Positions 48,102 to 58,762 of a stretch of 64,000 bases of DNA are shown one piece after another. The stretch is taken from contig NZ_JBHYFK010000006.1 of assembly GCF_051859565.1 (NCBI RefSeq), positions 62,001 through 126,000 on the forward strand, given 5' to 3'. The notes under the pieces are model-generated. The model made no database searches, had not been told where the DNA came from, and worked only from the letters and a program-made list of their open reading frames with translations. The translations under genes and the position numbers were made by a program. Every line of letters begins with the position of its first letter. Position 1 is the stretch's first letter. Source of the DNA: Glycocaulis sp051859565. GTDB lineage: Bacteria > Pseudomonadota > Alphaproteobacteria > Caulobacterales > Maricaulaceae.

Positions 48102-49139
48102 CTAGCCCGGAAAGGGCGGCTTGTCGTCGCGCGAGCGGGTCTCGCTGCCATGACGGGCGGCGTCATCCTGAAAATCGGCAGCTTCGCGGTGGCGGTTGAG
48201 CGCGCGCTGGGTCTGCTCGGCAAAGAAGGCGTCAATATCCAGCTTCAGCCGGACCGCGTCTTCATAGGTGCTGCTGCCGACTGTGTTGCTGACGCCTTGC
48301 GGCTCCTGGCTGCGGTCCAGCGGCACCTGCTTGATGACGGCGGCGAGGTGGGCGGCAGAGCGGATGGCACGGCGCTGTACGGCGCCGTAGCCGATCAGGC
48401 GGTCATCAAAGGTCGCGCCCTTGAAGGCGGCAATCGCGGCAAACGTGATGCCCAGGATGAACAGCAGCAGCGCTTCAAGTGTTTCAAACGGCTGGAAGGT
48501 GAGCGCGCGGGTGACAGGGGCGAGTATCTCGCCGGTACCGGCCAGCGTGCCCGTTGCCAGAACCGCCTCGTTGATCTCCAGCAGGTCGCGATAGTGCGCG
48601 GCCGAGAAGTTCAGGAAGACAACAAAGCTCAGCGCAACAGGAACGCCGATCAGCGCCGCGATGAAGGAGAAGGGCCGGTCCGGATTGGACAGGCTGCGAA
48701 GGCCGACAAACCCGATCAGGAAGAAGGCCGCAATGACGTTGGTGAAGGCCACCGTGATGGCCTGGATCCAGCCGCCCAGCAGGCCGAGGTCTGATGCCTT
48801 GGAAAAGAAATAGGCGTTGGCCAGGCCTTCAAACAGGATGAGGGCGGCCAGAATGGAGAAGTGCATGATATGGCTGTCAGGATACTGCGCCGCGCGCTGC
48901 ACCCAGCGATGGGGCGGCAGTGCCCCGCCGAACATCCGGCCGCGCGTAGCCCTGAAATCCAGATAGGCGTTGAAATCACCCGCCGCGCGATAGAAGGCGT
49001 CGCTCAGCCGGTCGACAATCTGGTGTGTCTTCTGGTCAATACGGCTCATCTGTCTGACGTCTCCCGAAACAGTGGTGTCCGCGGTGCGGTATTCGGGACG
49101 CCGGCGTATAATAGTATCTCTCAATTCATACGATGACAT
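48102..49139 (-). CDS. Multi-pass membrane protein, partner of the vWA-like protein
   Basis: A 345-residue protein with a charged, soluble N-terminus (about 1-90). Four or more membrane helices follow (about 93-113, 122-148, 158-178, 224-245), then a long soluble C-terminus (about 250-345) rich in charged residues. No transporter or enzyme motif is recognisable. ATG 49139 begins MSSYELRD; an internal Met at residue 31 (MSRIDQKT) may be the real start. It forms a two-gene unit with the vWA-like gene. Confidence 0.6.
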   Translation of the reverse strand: MSSYELRDTIIRRRPEYRTADTTVSGDVRQMSRIDQKTHQIVDRLSDAFYRAAGDFNAYLDFRATRGRMFGGALPPHRWVQRAAQYPDSHIMHFSILAALILFEGLANAYFFSKASDLGLLGGWIQAITVAFTNVIAAFFLIGFVGLRSLSNPDRPFSFIAALIGVPVALSFVVFLNFSAAHYRDLLEINEAVLATGTLAGTGEILAPVTRALTFQPFETLEALLLFILGITFAAIAAFKGATFDDRLIGYGAVQRRAIRSAAHLAAVIKQVPLDRSQEPQGVSNTVGSSTYEDAVRLKLDIDAFFAEQTQRALNRHREAADFQDDAARHGSETRSRDDKPPFPG

Positions 49140-49327
49140 GAGGAGGCCCCCCTCCGTTAGTGTTCAACCCGTATTAACCGTAATTATGCTTCGCGTCAGG
49201 ACTTGGACAGAATAAGGCCATTTTGGACACATCTGGGCAGAATCGGGGCAGGCCTTGTGTCCCAAGCATTGCCCTGACGGTGAACCGGGACAGCATCCCG
49301 GCGCGCAACCCAGGCGGAGGCCCCACC

Positions 49328-49963
49328 ATGACTATCATTTTCTATGACTGTGCTACCGCGCCCAGTCCCAGACGTGCGCGCATGATCCTTGCCGAAAAGC
49401 GCGTGGAGGTGAGGCGGGTGGAAATCGATCTGCGCAATGGGGAGCAATTTTCCGAACAGTTCCGGGCGGTCAATCCGGCCTGCACGGTGCCGGTGCTGGT
49501 GACGCCGGAGGGGGAGGCCTTGTGTGATAATGCGTCCATCGCGCGCTGGCTGGAGGAGGTGTATCCTGACCCGCCGCTGATGGGTACCGGACCGCTGGAG
49601 AAGGCGCGGGTGGCCGAATGGCTGTGGCGAGCCGAGTTCGAGGGGCTGATGGCCATCATGGAGGTGTTGCGAAACAGCTCGAGAGCCATGGCGGGACGGG
49701 CCTTGCCGGGCCCGCATGCGGTGGAGCAGATACCCGAACTGGCAGAACGCGGCCGGGCCAGGGCGCATCGTTTTCTTGATGTTCTGGACACGCGTCTTGG
49801 GGACACGCCGTGGCTTGCGGGGGATGCGTTTTCAGTCGCGGACATAGCCGCTTTCGTCTTTGTCGAGTTCGCGGCGTGGGTGAAGATCGCGCCGTCTGGA
49901 AATCACGACGCACTGGCGGGGTGGCTGGAAGCCGTAAGGGCCAGGCCCTCGGCATCGGCCTGA
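49328..49963 (+). CDS. Glutathione S-transferase family protein
   Basis: A 211-residue protein. The N-terminal thioredoxin-like domain begins IIFYDCATAPSPRRARMILAEK, with the Ser/Pro active-site region, and contains VNPACTVPVLVTPEGEALCDNASIARWLEE, where cis-Pro and the D/N-x-S motif bind glutathione. A helical C-terminal domain follows (about 85-205), with GDAFSVADIAAFVFVEF. Such enzymes conjugate or reduce electrophiles. ATG 49328 is chosen by family N-terminus. It is a single gene between the vWA pair and the first TonB receptor. Confidence 0.88.
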   Translation: MTIIFYDCATAPSPRRARMILAEKRVEVRRVEIDLRNGEQFSEQFRAVNPACTVPVLVTPEGEALCDNASIARWLEEVYPDPPLMGTGPLEKARVAEWLWRAEFEGLMAIMEVLRNSSRAMAGRALPGPHAVEQIPELAERGRARAHRFLDVLDTRLGDTPWLAGDAFSVADIAAFVFVEFAAWVKIAPSGNHDALAGWLEAVRARPSASA

Positions 49964-50037
49964 TTTGCTGCGCTGGCGCTACGCGCTTCGCATCTGCAAA
50001 AAATAGTTTCAGATTCAACAAATAATGAGCAGCGAAA

Positions 50038-50188
50038 TTGCGTGTCAGTTTTGCAACATAAGGGCTCTTTTCGGACTATATGGGTCAGAAACGCCGAATT
50101 TCCCGCCTGCTGTTCGGATTGGCCCGCTTTTACTTGCATGGCGGATCAGCCAATCTCGGATGTACAGTGCTGTATTGCGCTGCAACAA
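50038..50188 (+). promoter_or_regulatory. Two-block leader motif of TonB receptor 1
   Basis: Block 1 is TTGCGTGT-N7-GCAACA at 50038-50058; block 2 is TGCGCTGCAACAA at 50176-50188, 44 bp before the ATG. The second receptor gene has the same blocks: its block 1 is at the same distance (194 bp) and its block 2 within 1 bp. Conservation in otherwise diverged leaders suggests a regulatory site. Confidence 0.5.
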
Positions 50189-50231
50189 ATATATCCGGGG
50201 CGGAACTCCCGGAGCGGGAGGAACGAACGCG

Positions 50232-52679
50232 ATGAAAGTTTCACTGTTGAAGGTGGCTTTGCTGGCAGCAGCATCGCCGCTCGTCTTTACAGCAAGCGTG
50301 CAGGCACAGGACTCGTCTCCGCGCCAGGTTGAGGTAATTACGGTAACCGCGCAGCAGCGTGAGCAAGCTGCCCAGTCGGTGCCGATTTCAATCGGCGCAT
50401 ACGGTGCCGAACAGCTGGAAGCGGCGGGTGTGCGGGATATCAAGGACCTCATATCACTGGCTCCAGGGCTGATGGTCACGTCGACGCAATCCGAAACCAT
50501 CACGACCGCTCGGATTCGCGGCATCGGGACCGTTGGCGACAATTTTGGCCTTGAAAGCTCAGTCGGTGTTTACATCGATGGCGTGTTCCGCGCCCGCAAC
50601 GGGGTGGGCTTCGGTGATCTGGGGGAAATCGAACGCGTCGAGGTGCTGCGCGGTCCGCAGGGCACGCTGTTTGGCAAGAATACGTCAGCGGGTGTTCTGA
50701 ACGTAGTAACGCGCGGGCCGGAGTTCGAGTTTGGTGCCGGTGCCGAGCTGCAGGTTGGTAATTACGACCTGCGCCGCGCATCGGGCTTCGTCACCGGGCC
50801 CATCGTGGAGGACCAGCTGGCATTCCGGCTTTATGGCGTTCGCGGCCAGCGTGATGGCTACATGAACCTCACTGTTCGCGAGCCGGGCGGCACACGCACT
50901 ACACAGTCTGATGATCAGGATTACTACTCGATCCGCGGGCAATTACTGTGGACGCCCAACGCGATGGTAAGCGGCCGGATTATCGCTGATTTCACTGACC
51001 GTAGCGAATTCTGCTGTTCCGCTGCGCAATATGTGACAGCACCTGGGCCAGCAGCGCTTATTGGAGCAGTGGGCGGGCAGGTGCTCAATCCGGCCAATCC
51101 GTCTGCCCGTCAGGCTTTTGCCAACCGGGAATACGCGCAGAACGTGACTGATCGCGGCATATCTGCAGAATTTGATTTTGATTTCAACGGCGCGACATTG
51201 ACTTCCGTGACGTCATGGCGCCGCTGGGAAAATGACCGGACCCAGGATGTTGACTATACATCGGCCGACATCGGTTACCGGGCTGACGGGAACTCGACCC
51301 GCGTTGAAAGGTTCGACCAGGAATTCCGCCTTACCGGCGTCAATGGCCCGCTAGACTGGCTGGTCGGCGGCATTTACTCGCGCGAAAACCTTGACCTCAA
51401 TGATGCCATCCGCTTTGGCTCGGACTGGGAGTTCTATCTCGGTCTGGCTGCCTCCGCGGGTGCAGGACTTGCGCCGAACCCGCTTTTCCTTTCCCAAACA
51501 CTGAACACCGTGGCGGGCGTCCCGTTATTCACGCCGGGATCAGTTTTGCCGGCCGGGTCTGGCGTGAATCAGGACGTGTATGATCAGCGCAGCGAGAGTT
51601 GGGCGGTGTTTACGCATAACACCTATCAACTCACTGAGAATTTTGCGATTACGGGTGGTCTGCGCTGGACCAGCGAGACCAAGGATGTCGTTGCCAGTTT
51701 CTCCACCAGACCGACGCCCGGCTGTGCGTTCCTGGAAGGCATATTCGGCCCTGATCCCATCGCAGGAACTGCCGGCACACCGCTGGCCGGACTCGCTCCA
51801 CTGATATGCCTTCCCTATGCCCGCTCCAGCCTCGACGCAAACGGGTATGACCAGTCGCGCACCGACGAAGAGCTATCGGGCACGATACGGGCAACGCTGG
51901 ATATCTCCGACGATGTCATGATCTACGCTGGCTATTCACGCGGTTTCAAGGCTGGTGGTTACAATCTCGACCGTCAGTTCAACGGCCCGACCGTGGGCGG
52001 AAGCTATGTCAATCCGGATAGCTCCTTCCGTCCTGAGACGGTGGATTCGTGGGAAATCGGTTTCAAGTCGCAGCTGTTTAACAACTCGCTGCAGTTGAAC
52101 GGAAACTTCTTCTACCAGACGATTGATGATTTCCAGTTGAACACCTTCACTGGTCTTGCCTTCGTCGTGGAGAACGTCGCCGAAATTGAATCGCGCGGCG
52201 TTGAATTCGACTTCACTTGGGCCACCCCTGTTGACGGGCTCGATATCTCTGGTGGCTACGCCTACGTCGATGCGCGGTATGGCGACAATCTGGGCACACT
52301 GCCGCCCGCCCTGTCTCGCTTGCCGGGTTCGCGTATCTCTCTGACGCCGCAGCATTCGGTGAACGGCCAGTTCATCTACCAGCAGCCGATCGGCAATAAT
52401 CTGCTGTTCCAGCTGGCAGGTGATGCGCGCTGGGTGTCCGATTACAATACCGGATCGGATTTGGCTCCGGGCAAGGCGCAACCGTCCTTTGCGCTGTTCA
52501 ACGGGCGTGTAGGCATCGGCAGCGAGAATGGTCAGTGGGCCGTTGAGCTCTGGGGACGCAATCTTACCGACGAGACCTATGTGCAGGTTGCGTTTGATCA
52601 GTTCGCTCAGACGGGAACGTATGGTGGCTTCCTCGGTGCGCCGCGTACTTATGGTGTTACTTTGCGCTCGCGATTCTGA
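50232..52679 (+). CDS. TonB-dependent outer-membrane receptor 1
   Basis: An 815-residue receptor. It has a signal peptide (about 1-26) and a TonB-box-like segment (VEVITVTAQQ). The plug domain has VPISIGAYGAEQLEAAGVRDIKDLISLAPGL and IERVEVLRGPQGTLFGKNTSAGVLNVVTRGPEF. A 22-strand barrel ends in an aromatic residue (TYGVTLRSRF). It imports a substrate across the outer membrane using TonB-ExbB-ExbD. A small cysteine-containing extracellular loop (ICLPYARS) is shared with its neighbour. ATG 50232 follows GGGAGGAACG. It is paralogous to the next gene; the substrate is unknown. Confidence 0.92.
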   Translation: MKVSLLKVALLAAASPLVFTASVQAQDSSPRQVEVITVTAQQREQAAQSVPISIGAYGAEQLEAAGVRDIKDLISLAPGLMVTSTQSETITTARIRGIGTVGDNFGLESSVGVYIDGVFRARNGVGFGDLGEIERVEVLRGPQGTLFGKNTSAGVLNVVTRGPEFEFGAGAELQVGNYDLRRASGFVTGPIVEDQLAFRLYGVRGQRDGYMNLTVREPGGTRTTQSDDQDYYSIRGQLLWTPNAMVSGRIIADFTDRSEFCCSAAQYVTAPGPAALIGAVGGQVLNPANPSARQAFANREYAQNVTDRGISAEFDFDFNGATLTSVTSWRRWENDRTQDVDYTSADIGYRADGNSTRVERFDQEFRLTGVNGPLDWLVGGIYSRENLDLNDAIRFGSDWEFYLGLAASAGAGLAPNPLFLSQTLNTVAGVPLFTPGSVLPAGSGVNQDVYDQRSESWAVFTHNTYQLTENFAITGGLRWTSETKDVVASFSTRPTPGCAFLEGIFGPDPIAGTAGTPLAGLAPLICLPYARSSLDANGYDQSRTDEELSGTIRATLDISDDVMIYAGYSRGFKAGGYNLDRQFNGPTVGGSYVNPDSSFRPETVDSWEIGFKSQLFNNSLQLNGNFFYQTIDDFQLNTFTGLAFVVENVAEIESRGVEFDFTWATPVDGLDISGGYAYVDARYGDNLGTLPPALSRLPGSRISLTPQHSVNGQFIYQQPIGNNLLFQLAGDARWVSDYNTGSDLAPGKAQPSFALFNGRVGIGSENGQWAVELWGRNLTDETYVQVAFDQFAQTGTYGGFLGAPRTYGVTLRSRF

Positions 52680-52733
52680 TACGATCTATCCATAGACCCT
52701 AAACGGTCATCAGAACCGTCAGGGAGGAGAGAA

Positions 52734-52760
52734 GGCCGGAGCGATCGCTCCGGCCTTTTT
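52734..52760 (+). terminator. Rho-independent terminator after TonB receptor 1
   Basis: A perfect GGCCGGAGCG/CGCTCCGGCC stem followed by TTTTT, 55 bp after the stop codon. It isolates the first receptor gene from the second, so the paralogues are separate transcripts. Confidence 0.9.
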
Positions 52761-52895
52761 CCATGACCGGATTACTGCCGTCAGACAGCATTTTGCTTGG
52801 GCAAATTGGCATCCGGACGGTATGCTGCGGATGCGTATAGTGTATTTGCAACTGCAGCATAAATATTGCCAATACATGGTGGGGATTTTACGCAG

Positions 52896-53047
52896 TTGCG
52901 TGTTCGCAACGCAACACGTTCGACGCGAGTGCAGCAGGAGGTCGGCTTTTGCGACGGTTTTCTGTAGATATTGGCCAGCGGGGCCTTCTCTTCTGCGCGA
53001 ATAAGGACAGTCTGGTTGCAGCGCAGAGAAATGCTGCGTTGCAACAA
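52896..53047 (+). promoter_or_regulatory. Two-block leader motif of TonB receptor 2
   Basis: Block 1 is TTGCGTGT-N7-GCAACA at 52896-52916; block 2 is TGCGTTGCAACAA at 53035-53047, 42 bp before the ATG. The layout equals that of the first receptor gene. The rest of the gap between 52761 and 53089 is AT-richer promoter DNA with no gene visible. Confidence 0.5.
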
Positions 53048-53089
53048 GAAATGCGGGCGCTCCCCGTCCGGTATTCGCGGAGGAATTCA

Positions 53090-55639
53090 ATGAAAATGGC
53101 ATCCGTGCGCGCGGCGCTACTCGCCGCAGCTTCACCGATCGTGCTGGCTGGCGGCGCATTTGCGCAGTCTGCCGACGAGCCCGGCGCCCAGCGCCAGCTC
53201 GAAGTGATCACCGTTACAGCGCAGCAGCGCGAACAGAGCCTGCAAGAGGTTCCGGTGGCTGTGTCGGCGTTTAACCAGGTTCAGCTGGAAAACTCCGGCG
53301 TCCGTGACATCAAGGATCTGATCGTCCTTGCGCCGGGTCTGATGGTTACATCCACCCAGTCGGAGACGATCACGACGGCGCGCGTGCGCGGCGTGGGCAC
53401 GGTGGGCGACAATTTCGGTCTTGAGAGCTCCGTCGGCGTTTACATTGACGGCGTGTTCCGCGCCCGTAACGGTGTGGGCTTCGGCGATCTGGGCGAGCTG
53501 CAGCGCATCGAGGTTCTGCGCGGCCCGCAAGGCACGCTGTTCGGCAAGAACACTTCGGCTGGCGTTCTGAACATCATGACGCAGCAGCCCGAATTCGAGT
53601 TTGGCGGCCAGGCAGAGCTTCAGGTCGGCAATTATGATCTTCGCCGCCTGTCCGGCTCCATCACGGGCCCGATTGTTGAAGACCAGCTGGCATTCCGCCT
53701 GTTTGCTGTCACCCATCAGCGCGATGGTTTCACCACCATGAACCTGCGCCAGGGCGGCACGACAACGGTCACCGACTCTGAAACCCAGGACTATTACTCC
53801 ATTCGCGGCCAGCTGCTCTGGACACCCAGCGCAACCGTGACCGGCCGCTTCATTGCCGACTTCTCCGATCGTAGCGAGTTCTGCTGCTCGGCCGTGCAGT
53901 GGGATTACGATCCGACCATCGCGGCCATTGTCGGCTCACTCGGCGGCCAGGTCCTGAGCCCGGCCAACCCGTCTGCCCGTCAAGCCTTCGCCAACACGCC
54001 CTATCAGCAGGACGTGACGGACTGGGGGCTGTCGGCGGAGTTCGATGTGGATTTTGACGGCGCGACCCTCACCTCCATCACGGCGTTCCGCCACTGGGAG
54101 AATGAGCGCACGCAGGACATCGACTATTCCGGCCTCGACATTGCCTCGCGTCTGGACGGCAACTTCACCGATCTGGACCGTTTCAGCCAGGAATTCCGCC
54201 TGCAAGGCGTACGCGGCAATCTCGACTGGCTGATCGGCGGGTTCTACTCGCGTGAAGAGCTGGAACTGGGCGATGCCATCCGTTTCGGCACGCAGTGGGA
54301 GCCCTTCCTGGGCATTCTGCTGACGGCGCCGAGCGGTACGCCGTCTCCGGCTGGCGTCAGCCAGACCGTCTTCAACCTGACGGGCGGTGCGGTGAGCATT
54401 CCTCCGGGGGCTGCCATCACGGCGGGTTCGGGTGTCAATCAGGACATCTACAACCAGACCGCCACCAGCTGGGCCATCTTCACGCACAATACCTACCAGC
54501 TCACAGACCGCTTCGCGATCACGGGCGGCCTGCGCTACACGCGTGAAGAAAAAGACCTGACGGCGAGCTTCTCGACTAACTCTCCGGCGGCCTGTGCCGC
54601 TCTTGAGGGCGCGTTCGGCCTGAACCCGGTCAGCGGGTGGGTCCAGGCTGCGACACTGGGCGGCGTTCCAGCTGCCACGATTACCGGCGGTGCTGTTGCC
54701 ATCGGCAATATCTGTCTGCCCTACGCCCGGTCTGGTCTGGACAATACCGGCTATGACCAGTCGCGCACCGACGAGGAAGTCTCCGGCACGCTGCGTGCCC
54801 AGTTCGATCTTACCGACGATGTGATGATCTATGGTGGCTATTCGCGCGGCTTCAAGGCCGGCGGCTTCAACCTCGATCGCCAGTTCAACGGTCCGCTTAC
54901 CCCGGGCGTTGGCTACACCAATGTGGACACGTCGTTCGCGCCGGAAACCATCTCGGCATGGGAAGCTGGCTTCAAGTCGACCCTGTTCGGCAATGTCCTG
55001 CAGCTTAATGGTAACTTCTTCTACCAGGACATTGAGGACTTCCAGCTGAACACGTTCAACGGCACGGCGTTCGTGGTGGAGTCAGTGGACGAGGCGCGCT
55101 CCTACGGCGCCGAGTTTGACTTCCTCTGGCTGACCCCGGTGGACGGTCTCGATATTTCAGGTGGCTATGCCTACGTGAACACCCGCTATGAGACGATCAC
55201 CACCACCGATCCGCTGATCGCGGCGCTGCAGGGGGAGAGCTTCTCGCTTTCACCGGAGCACTTCTTCAACCTCGCGGTCAATTATGAGCGCGATCTGGGT
55301 GGCAATCTGATCACCCGCATGGGCTTCGATACGCGTTATGTGTCCGGCTATAACACCGGCTCTGACAACGACCCGGAGAAGTTCCAGGAATCGTTCACCC
55401 TGCTTAATGCCCGTATCGGTGTTGGCTCGAATGATGAGCGCTGGTTCCTCGAACTGTGGGGCCGCAACCTCACCGACGAGACCTACGCTCAGGTCGCGTT
55501 TGACGCCTTCGCGCAAGGCCGCCGTGGCACGGCGGGTGCCGATGGCGGGGAATGGACCCAGCCGCGCAACACGGCCAGCTATGCTGCCTTCCTGGGTGCC
55601 CCGCGCACTTACGGCGTCACGCTGCGCACGCGCTTCTAG
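53090..55639 (+). CDS. TonB-dependent outer-membrane receptor 2 (tandem paralogue)
   Basis: An 849-residue receptor closely related to the preceding one. It has a signal peptide (about 1-25), VEVITVTAQQ-like TonB box and the same plug motifs (GVRDIKDLIVLAPGL, LRGPQGTLFGKNTSAGVLNIMT). The barrel ends TYGVTLRTRF. It is longer mainly through insertions in extracellular loops, for example SGWVQAATLGGVPAATITGG and FAQGRRGTAGADGGEWTQPRN. The loop differences suggest a different or wider ligand range. ATG 53090 follows GGAGGAATTCA. It has its own leader and terminator. Confidence 0.92.
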   Translation: MKMASVRAALLAAASPIVLAGGAFAQSADEPGAQRQLEVITVTAQQREQSLQEVPVAVSAFNQVQLENSGVRDIKDLIVLAPGLMVTSTQSETITTARVRGVGTVGDNFGLESSVGVYIDGVFRARNGVGFGDLGELQRIEVLRGPQGTLFGKNTSAGVLNIMTQQPEFEFGGQAELQVGNYDLRRLSGSITGPIVEDQLAFRLFAVTHQRDGFTTMNLRQGGTTTVTDSETQDYYSIRGQLLWTPSATVTGRFIADFSDRSEFCCSAVQWDYDPTIAAIVGSLGGQVLSPANPSARQAFANTPYQQDVTDWGLSAEFDVDFDGATLTSITAFRHWENERTQDIDYSGLDIASRLDGNFTDLDRFSQEFRLQGVRGNLDWLIGGFYSREELELGDAIRFGTQWEPFLGILLTAPSGTPSPAGVSQTVFNLTGGAVSIPPGAAITAGSGVNQDIYNQTATSWAIFTHNTYQLTDRFAITGGLRYTREEKDLTASFSTNSPAACAALEGAFGLNPVSGWVQAATLGGVPAATITGGAVAIGNICLPYARSGLDNTGYDQSRTDEEVSGTLRAQFDLTDDVMIYGGYSRGFKAGGFNLDRQFNGPLTPGVGYTNVDTSFAPETISAWEAGFKSTLFGNVLQLNGNFFYQDIEDFQLNTFNGTAFVVESVDEARSYGAEFDFLWLTPVDGLDISGGYAYVNTRYETITTTDPLIAALQGESFSLSPEHFFNLAVNYERDLGGNLITRMGFDTRYVSGYNTGSDNDPEKFQESFTLLNARIGVGSNDERWFLELWGRNLTDETYAQVAFDAFAQGRRGTAGADGGEWTQPRNTASYAAFLGAPRTYGVTLRTRF

Positions 55640-55665
55640 GTTTCATTCAAACCTTGAGACGGGAA

Positions 55666-55697
55666 GGGCCGGAGCATTGCTCCGGCCCTTTTCTTTC
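55666..55697 (+). terminator. Rho-independent terminator after TonB receptor 2
   Basis: GGGCCGGAGC/GCTCCGGCCC stem with a 3-nt loop and TTTTCTTT tail. The minus-strand regulator gene ends just beyond, so it may act in both directions. Confidence 0.9.
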
Positions 55698-55701
55698 AAA
55701 C

Positions 55702-57129
55702 CTAGCTGAACGCGAAGGGCGCAACCGGCCTTGTGTGGGGCTCGATCTTCAGGCTGCGCTGCAGTGGCGGGAAGGCGCGCTGGGCACAGTCAACGCGCTC
55801 GCATAGCCGGCAAGTCAGGCCGATGCCGATGGACGCGCTGCTTGCAGGCTGTTGTGCCAGCCTTGCCGCGTGTTTCGCCTCACATCCCAGCACCACGGCC
55901 TGCAGCGCTGCGCCGCCGCCCGGCAAGGGGCGGGTCACGGCGCGGGTAACGGATACGTACTGAGTGCCATCGGAAAGCTCGACGGTATGGGTGTGGCTGC
56001 GCTCAGGCATGCGGAAGGCATCGTGCACCGGCCAGCGCGGGCATCCCCCGCCAGAGCGCGCAAACGGGATCACCCCGCCACCGAAGCGCTTGGTCACATT
56101 GCCCGCCTGATCGATGCGCATGAGGAAGAAGGGCACGCCGCGCCGGGAAGGGCGGTTCAGCGTGGTCAGCCGATGGGCGGCCTGCTCATAGCTGATGCCA
56201 AAGCGGTAGCTCAGCGCTTCGGCATCATAGCCGGTGCCTTCAGCGGCCTGATGGAAGCTGTCATAGGGCATGAGAAGGGCGGCAGCGGTATATCCGGCCA
56301 GATTGGCCCGCAGGAGGCGCGCGGTGACAGGATCTGGCAGGGCGGCGCGCGCGGTTACAGCGTCCAGCACGTCAGCGCAGTCGAGCAGCACCATGGTCAG
56401 CGCGGTCTGAAAGTCCTTGCCGGCAGGCGACAGGAGTTCGGACAGCAGAAGCTTGCGTGCATGAAAGTCGAAACGGCGCAGCGTGCCGGCCATTACGCTG
56501 TCATCATAGACGCGCACCGCCGCACCGTGCTGGCGGCGCAGATAGTCATGCATGCCTTGCGTCCGGCCGAGATCGTCAAGACGGGCGGCCTCGCGCAGGG
56601 CATCGGCGGCATCCTCCAGCTGGGGAAAATGGTTCTGCGCGTTGTCCAGCGCGTCGCGTACCGTTTCCAGCGGCAGGAGCGAGCCCGTGGGGGCTGAAGG
56701 CCCGTCCGCCAGGCGCGAGGCCAGCTCAGCCGCATTGCCTTGCGCTTCACGATAGGCCTGGAACAGGCGCGCCATGGCCTCGGCCGCGCGCGGATGGGCG
56801 TCGGCCAGCTCGCTTATATCGCGCTGGTCCAGCTCCGCGCCTTTCAGCACCGGATCGCCGAGCGCTTCCGTCAGATCGCTGACCGTCTGGCGGTCCGATT
56901 CGGCCGCAAAGGCGCGTACATCCACATCATGGCTTTCGGCCAGCGCCAGCAGCACGCGTGCCGTCACCGGGCGCTGATTGCGCTCCAGCAAGGTCAGATA
57001 GCTTGCCGATATGCCGACGGTTTCGGCGAACTCTGCCTGTGACAGGCCCAGCTCACGGCGCAGCCTGCGCAAGCGCGCGCCCGCATATAGTTTTTCCTGC
57101 TGGCCAGCGTCCATCAGCGTTAGCTCCAT
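55702..57129 (-). CDS. Short-chain fatty-acyl-CoA type regulator (ScfR/RamB/PccR-like)
   Basis: A 475-residue regulator. An XRE helix-turn-helix (about residues 13-66: LRRLRRELGLSQAEFAETVGISASYLTLLERNQRPVTARVLLALAE) is followed by an ImmA/IrrE-like (DUF955) middle domain containing YDSFHQAAEGTGYDAEALSYRFGISYEQAAHRL. A C-terminal domain carries cysteines (LTCRLCERVDCAQRAFPPLQ). This is the ScfR architecture; known members control acetate or propionate metabolism. It is divergent from isocitrate lyase, so it very likely regulates the glyoxylate shunt. The TTGCAT-N4-ATGCGA repeat between them is a candidate site. Starts at 57129 or 57114 are possible. Confidence 0.88.
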   Translation of the reverse strand: MELTLMDAGQQEKLYAGARLRRLRRELGLSQAEFAETVGISASYLTLLERNQRPVTARVLLALAESHDVDVRAFAAESDRQTVSDLTEALGDPVLKGAELDQRDISELADAHPRAAEAMARLFQAYREAQGNAAELASRLADGPSAPTGSLLPLETVRDALDNAQNHFPQLEDAADALREAARLDDLGRTQGMHDYLRRQHGAAVRVYDDSVMAGTLRRFDFHARKLLLSELLSPAGKDFQTALTMVLLDCADVLDAVTARAALPDPVTARLLRANLAGYTAAALLMPYDSFHQAAEGTGYDAEALSYRFGISYEQAAHRLTTLNRPSRRGVPFFLMRIDQAGNVTKRFGGGVIPFARSGGGCPRWPVHDAFRMPERSHTHTVELSDGTQYVSVTRAVTRPLPGGGAALQAVVLGCEAKHAARLAQQPASSASIGIGLTCRLCERVDCAQRAFPPLQRSLKIEPHTRPVAPFAFS

Positions 57130-57159
57130 GTATGAATAATTACAACCACACAAATTGAT

Positions 57160-57175
57160 TTGCATCAATATGCGA
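57160..57175. promoter_or_regulatory. Candidate ScfR operator between the regulator gene and aceA
   Basis: TTGCAT-CAAT-ATGCGA is a near-palindrome (one mismatch) in the 136-bp divergent spacer. It resembles the TTTGCAAA-type half-sites I recall for ScfR proteins such as PccR. An ATGCG-ACA-CGCAT palindrome overlaps its right half. Confidence 0.35.
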
Positions 57176-57265
57176 CACGCATTCCGCTTTTATATGCGGT
57201 CATATGTGCCGTTCGCGGCTGCTGGGTGTATGAAACCTACAAGTTTTAGCTTGAGGAGGTCTGCC

Positions 57266-58561
<1,296 letters not shown>

Positions 58562-58576
58562 TTCGCACCTCTTATG

Positions 58577-58672
58577 CGTCATTCCGGGCGAAGCGCAGCG
58601 TAGACCCGGAACCCAGCGTTTTTGATGATCTCTGGGTTCCGGATAAGCGCTGACGCGCTTTCCGGAATGACG
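58577..58672. repeat. Dispersed palindromic repeat, family A
   Basis: Starts CGTCATTCCGG and ends CCGGAATGACG, with ACCCGGAACCCAGCG and GATGATCTCTGGGTTCCGG between. It lies just after aceA and could fold into a long hairpin that protects or ends the aceA transcript. Confidence 0.75.
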
Positions 58673-58762
58673 CTGAGAGTTGTGTCTGGAAGGACGGGGG
58701 AATGCTTGATGCGCCCCTCATCCATCGGACACGTGGTGCTCGAAGGACGAGGGACAAAACCC

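Noticed and set aside
47778..48794. Plus-strand frame of 338 codons over the vWA-like and membrane genes
   Set aside because: It spans parts of two minus-strand genes with better start sites, and its translation is low-complexity.
50232..55639. The two TonB receptor genes considered as an assembly duplication
   Set aside because: The proteins differ throughout, with distinct loop insertions and different terminators, so they are true paralogues.
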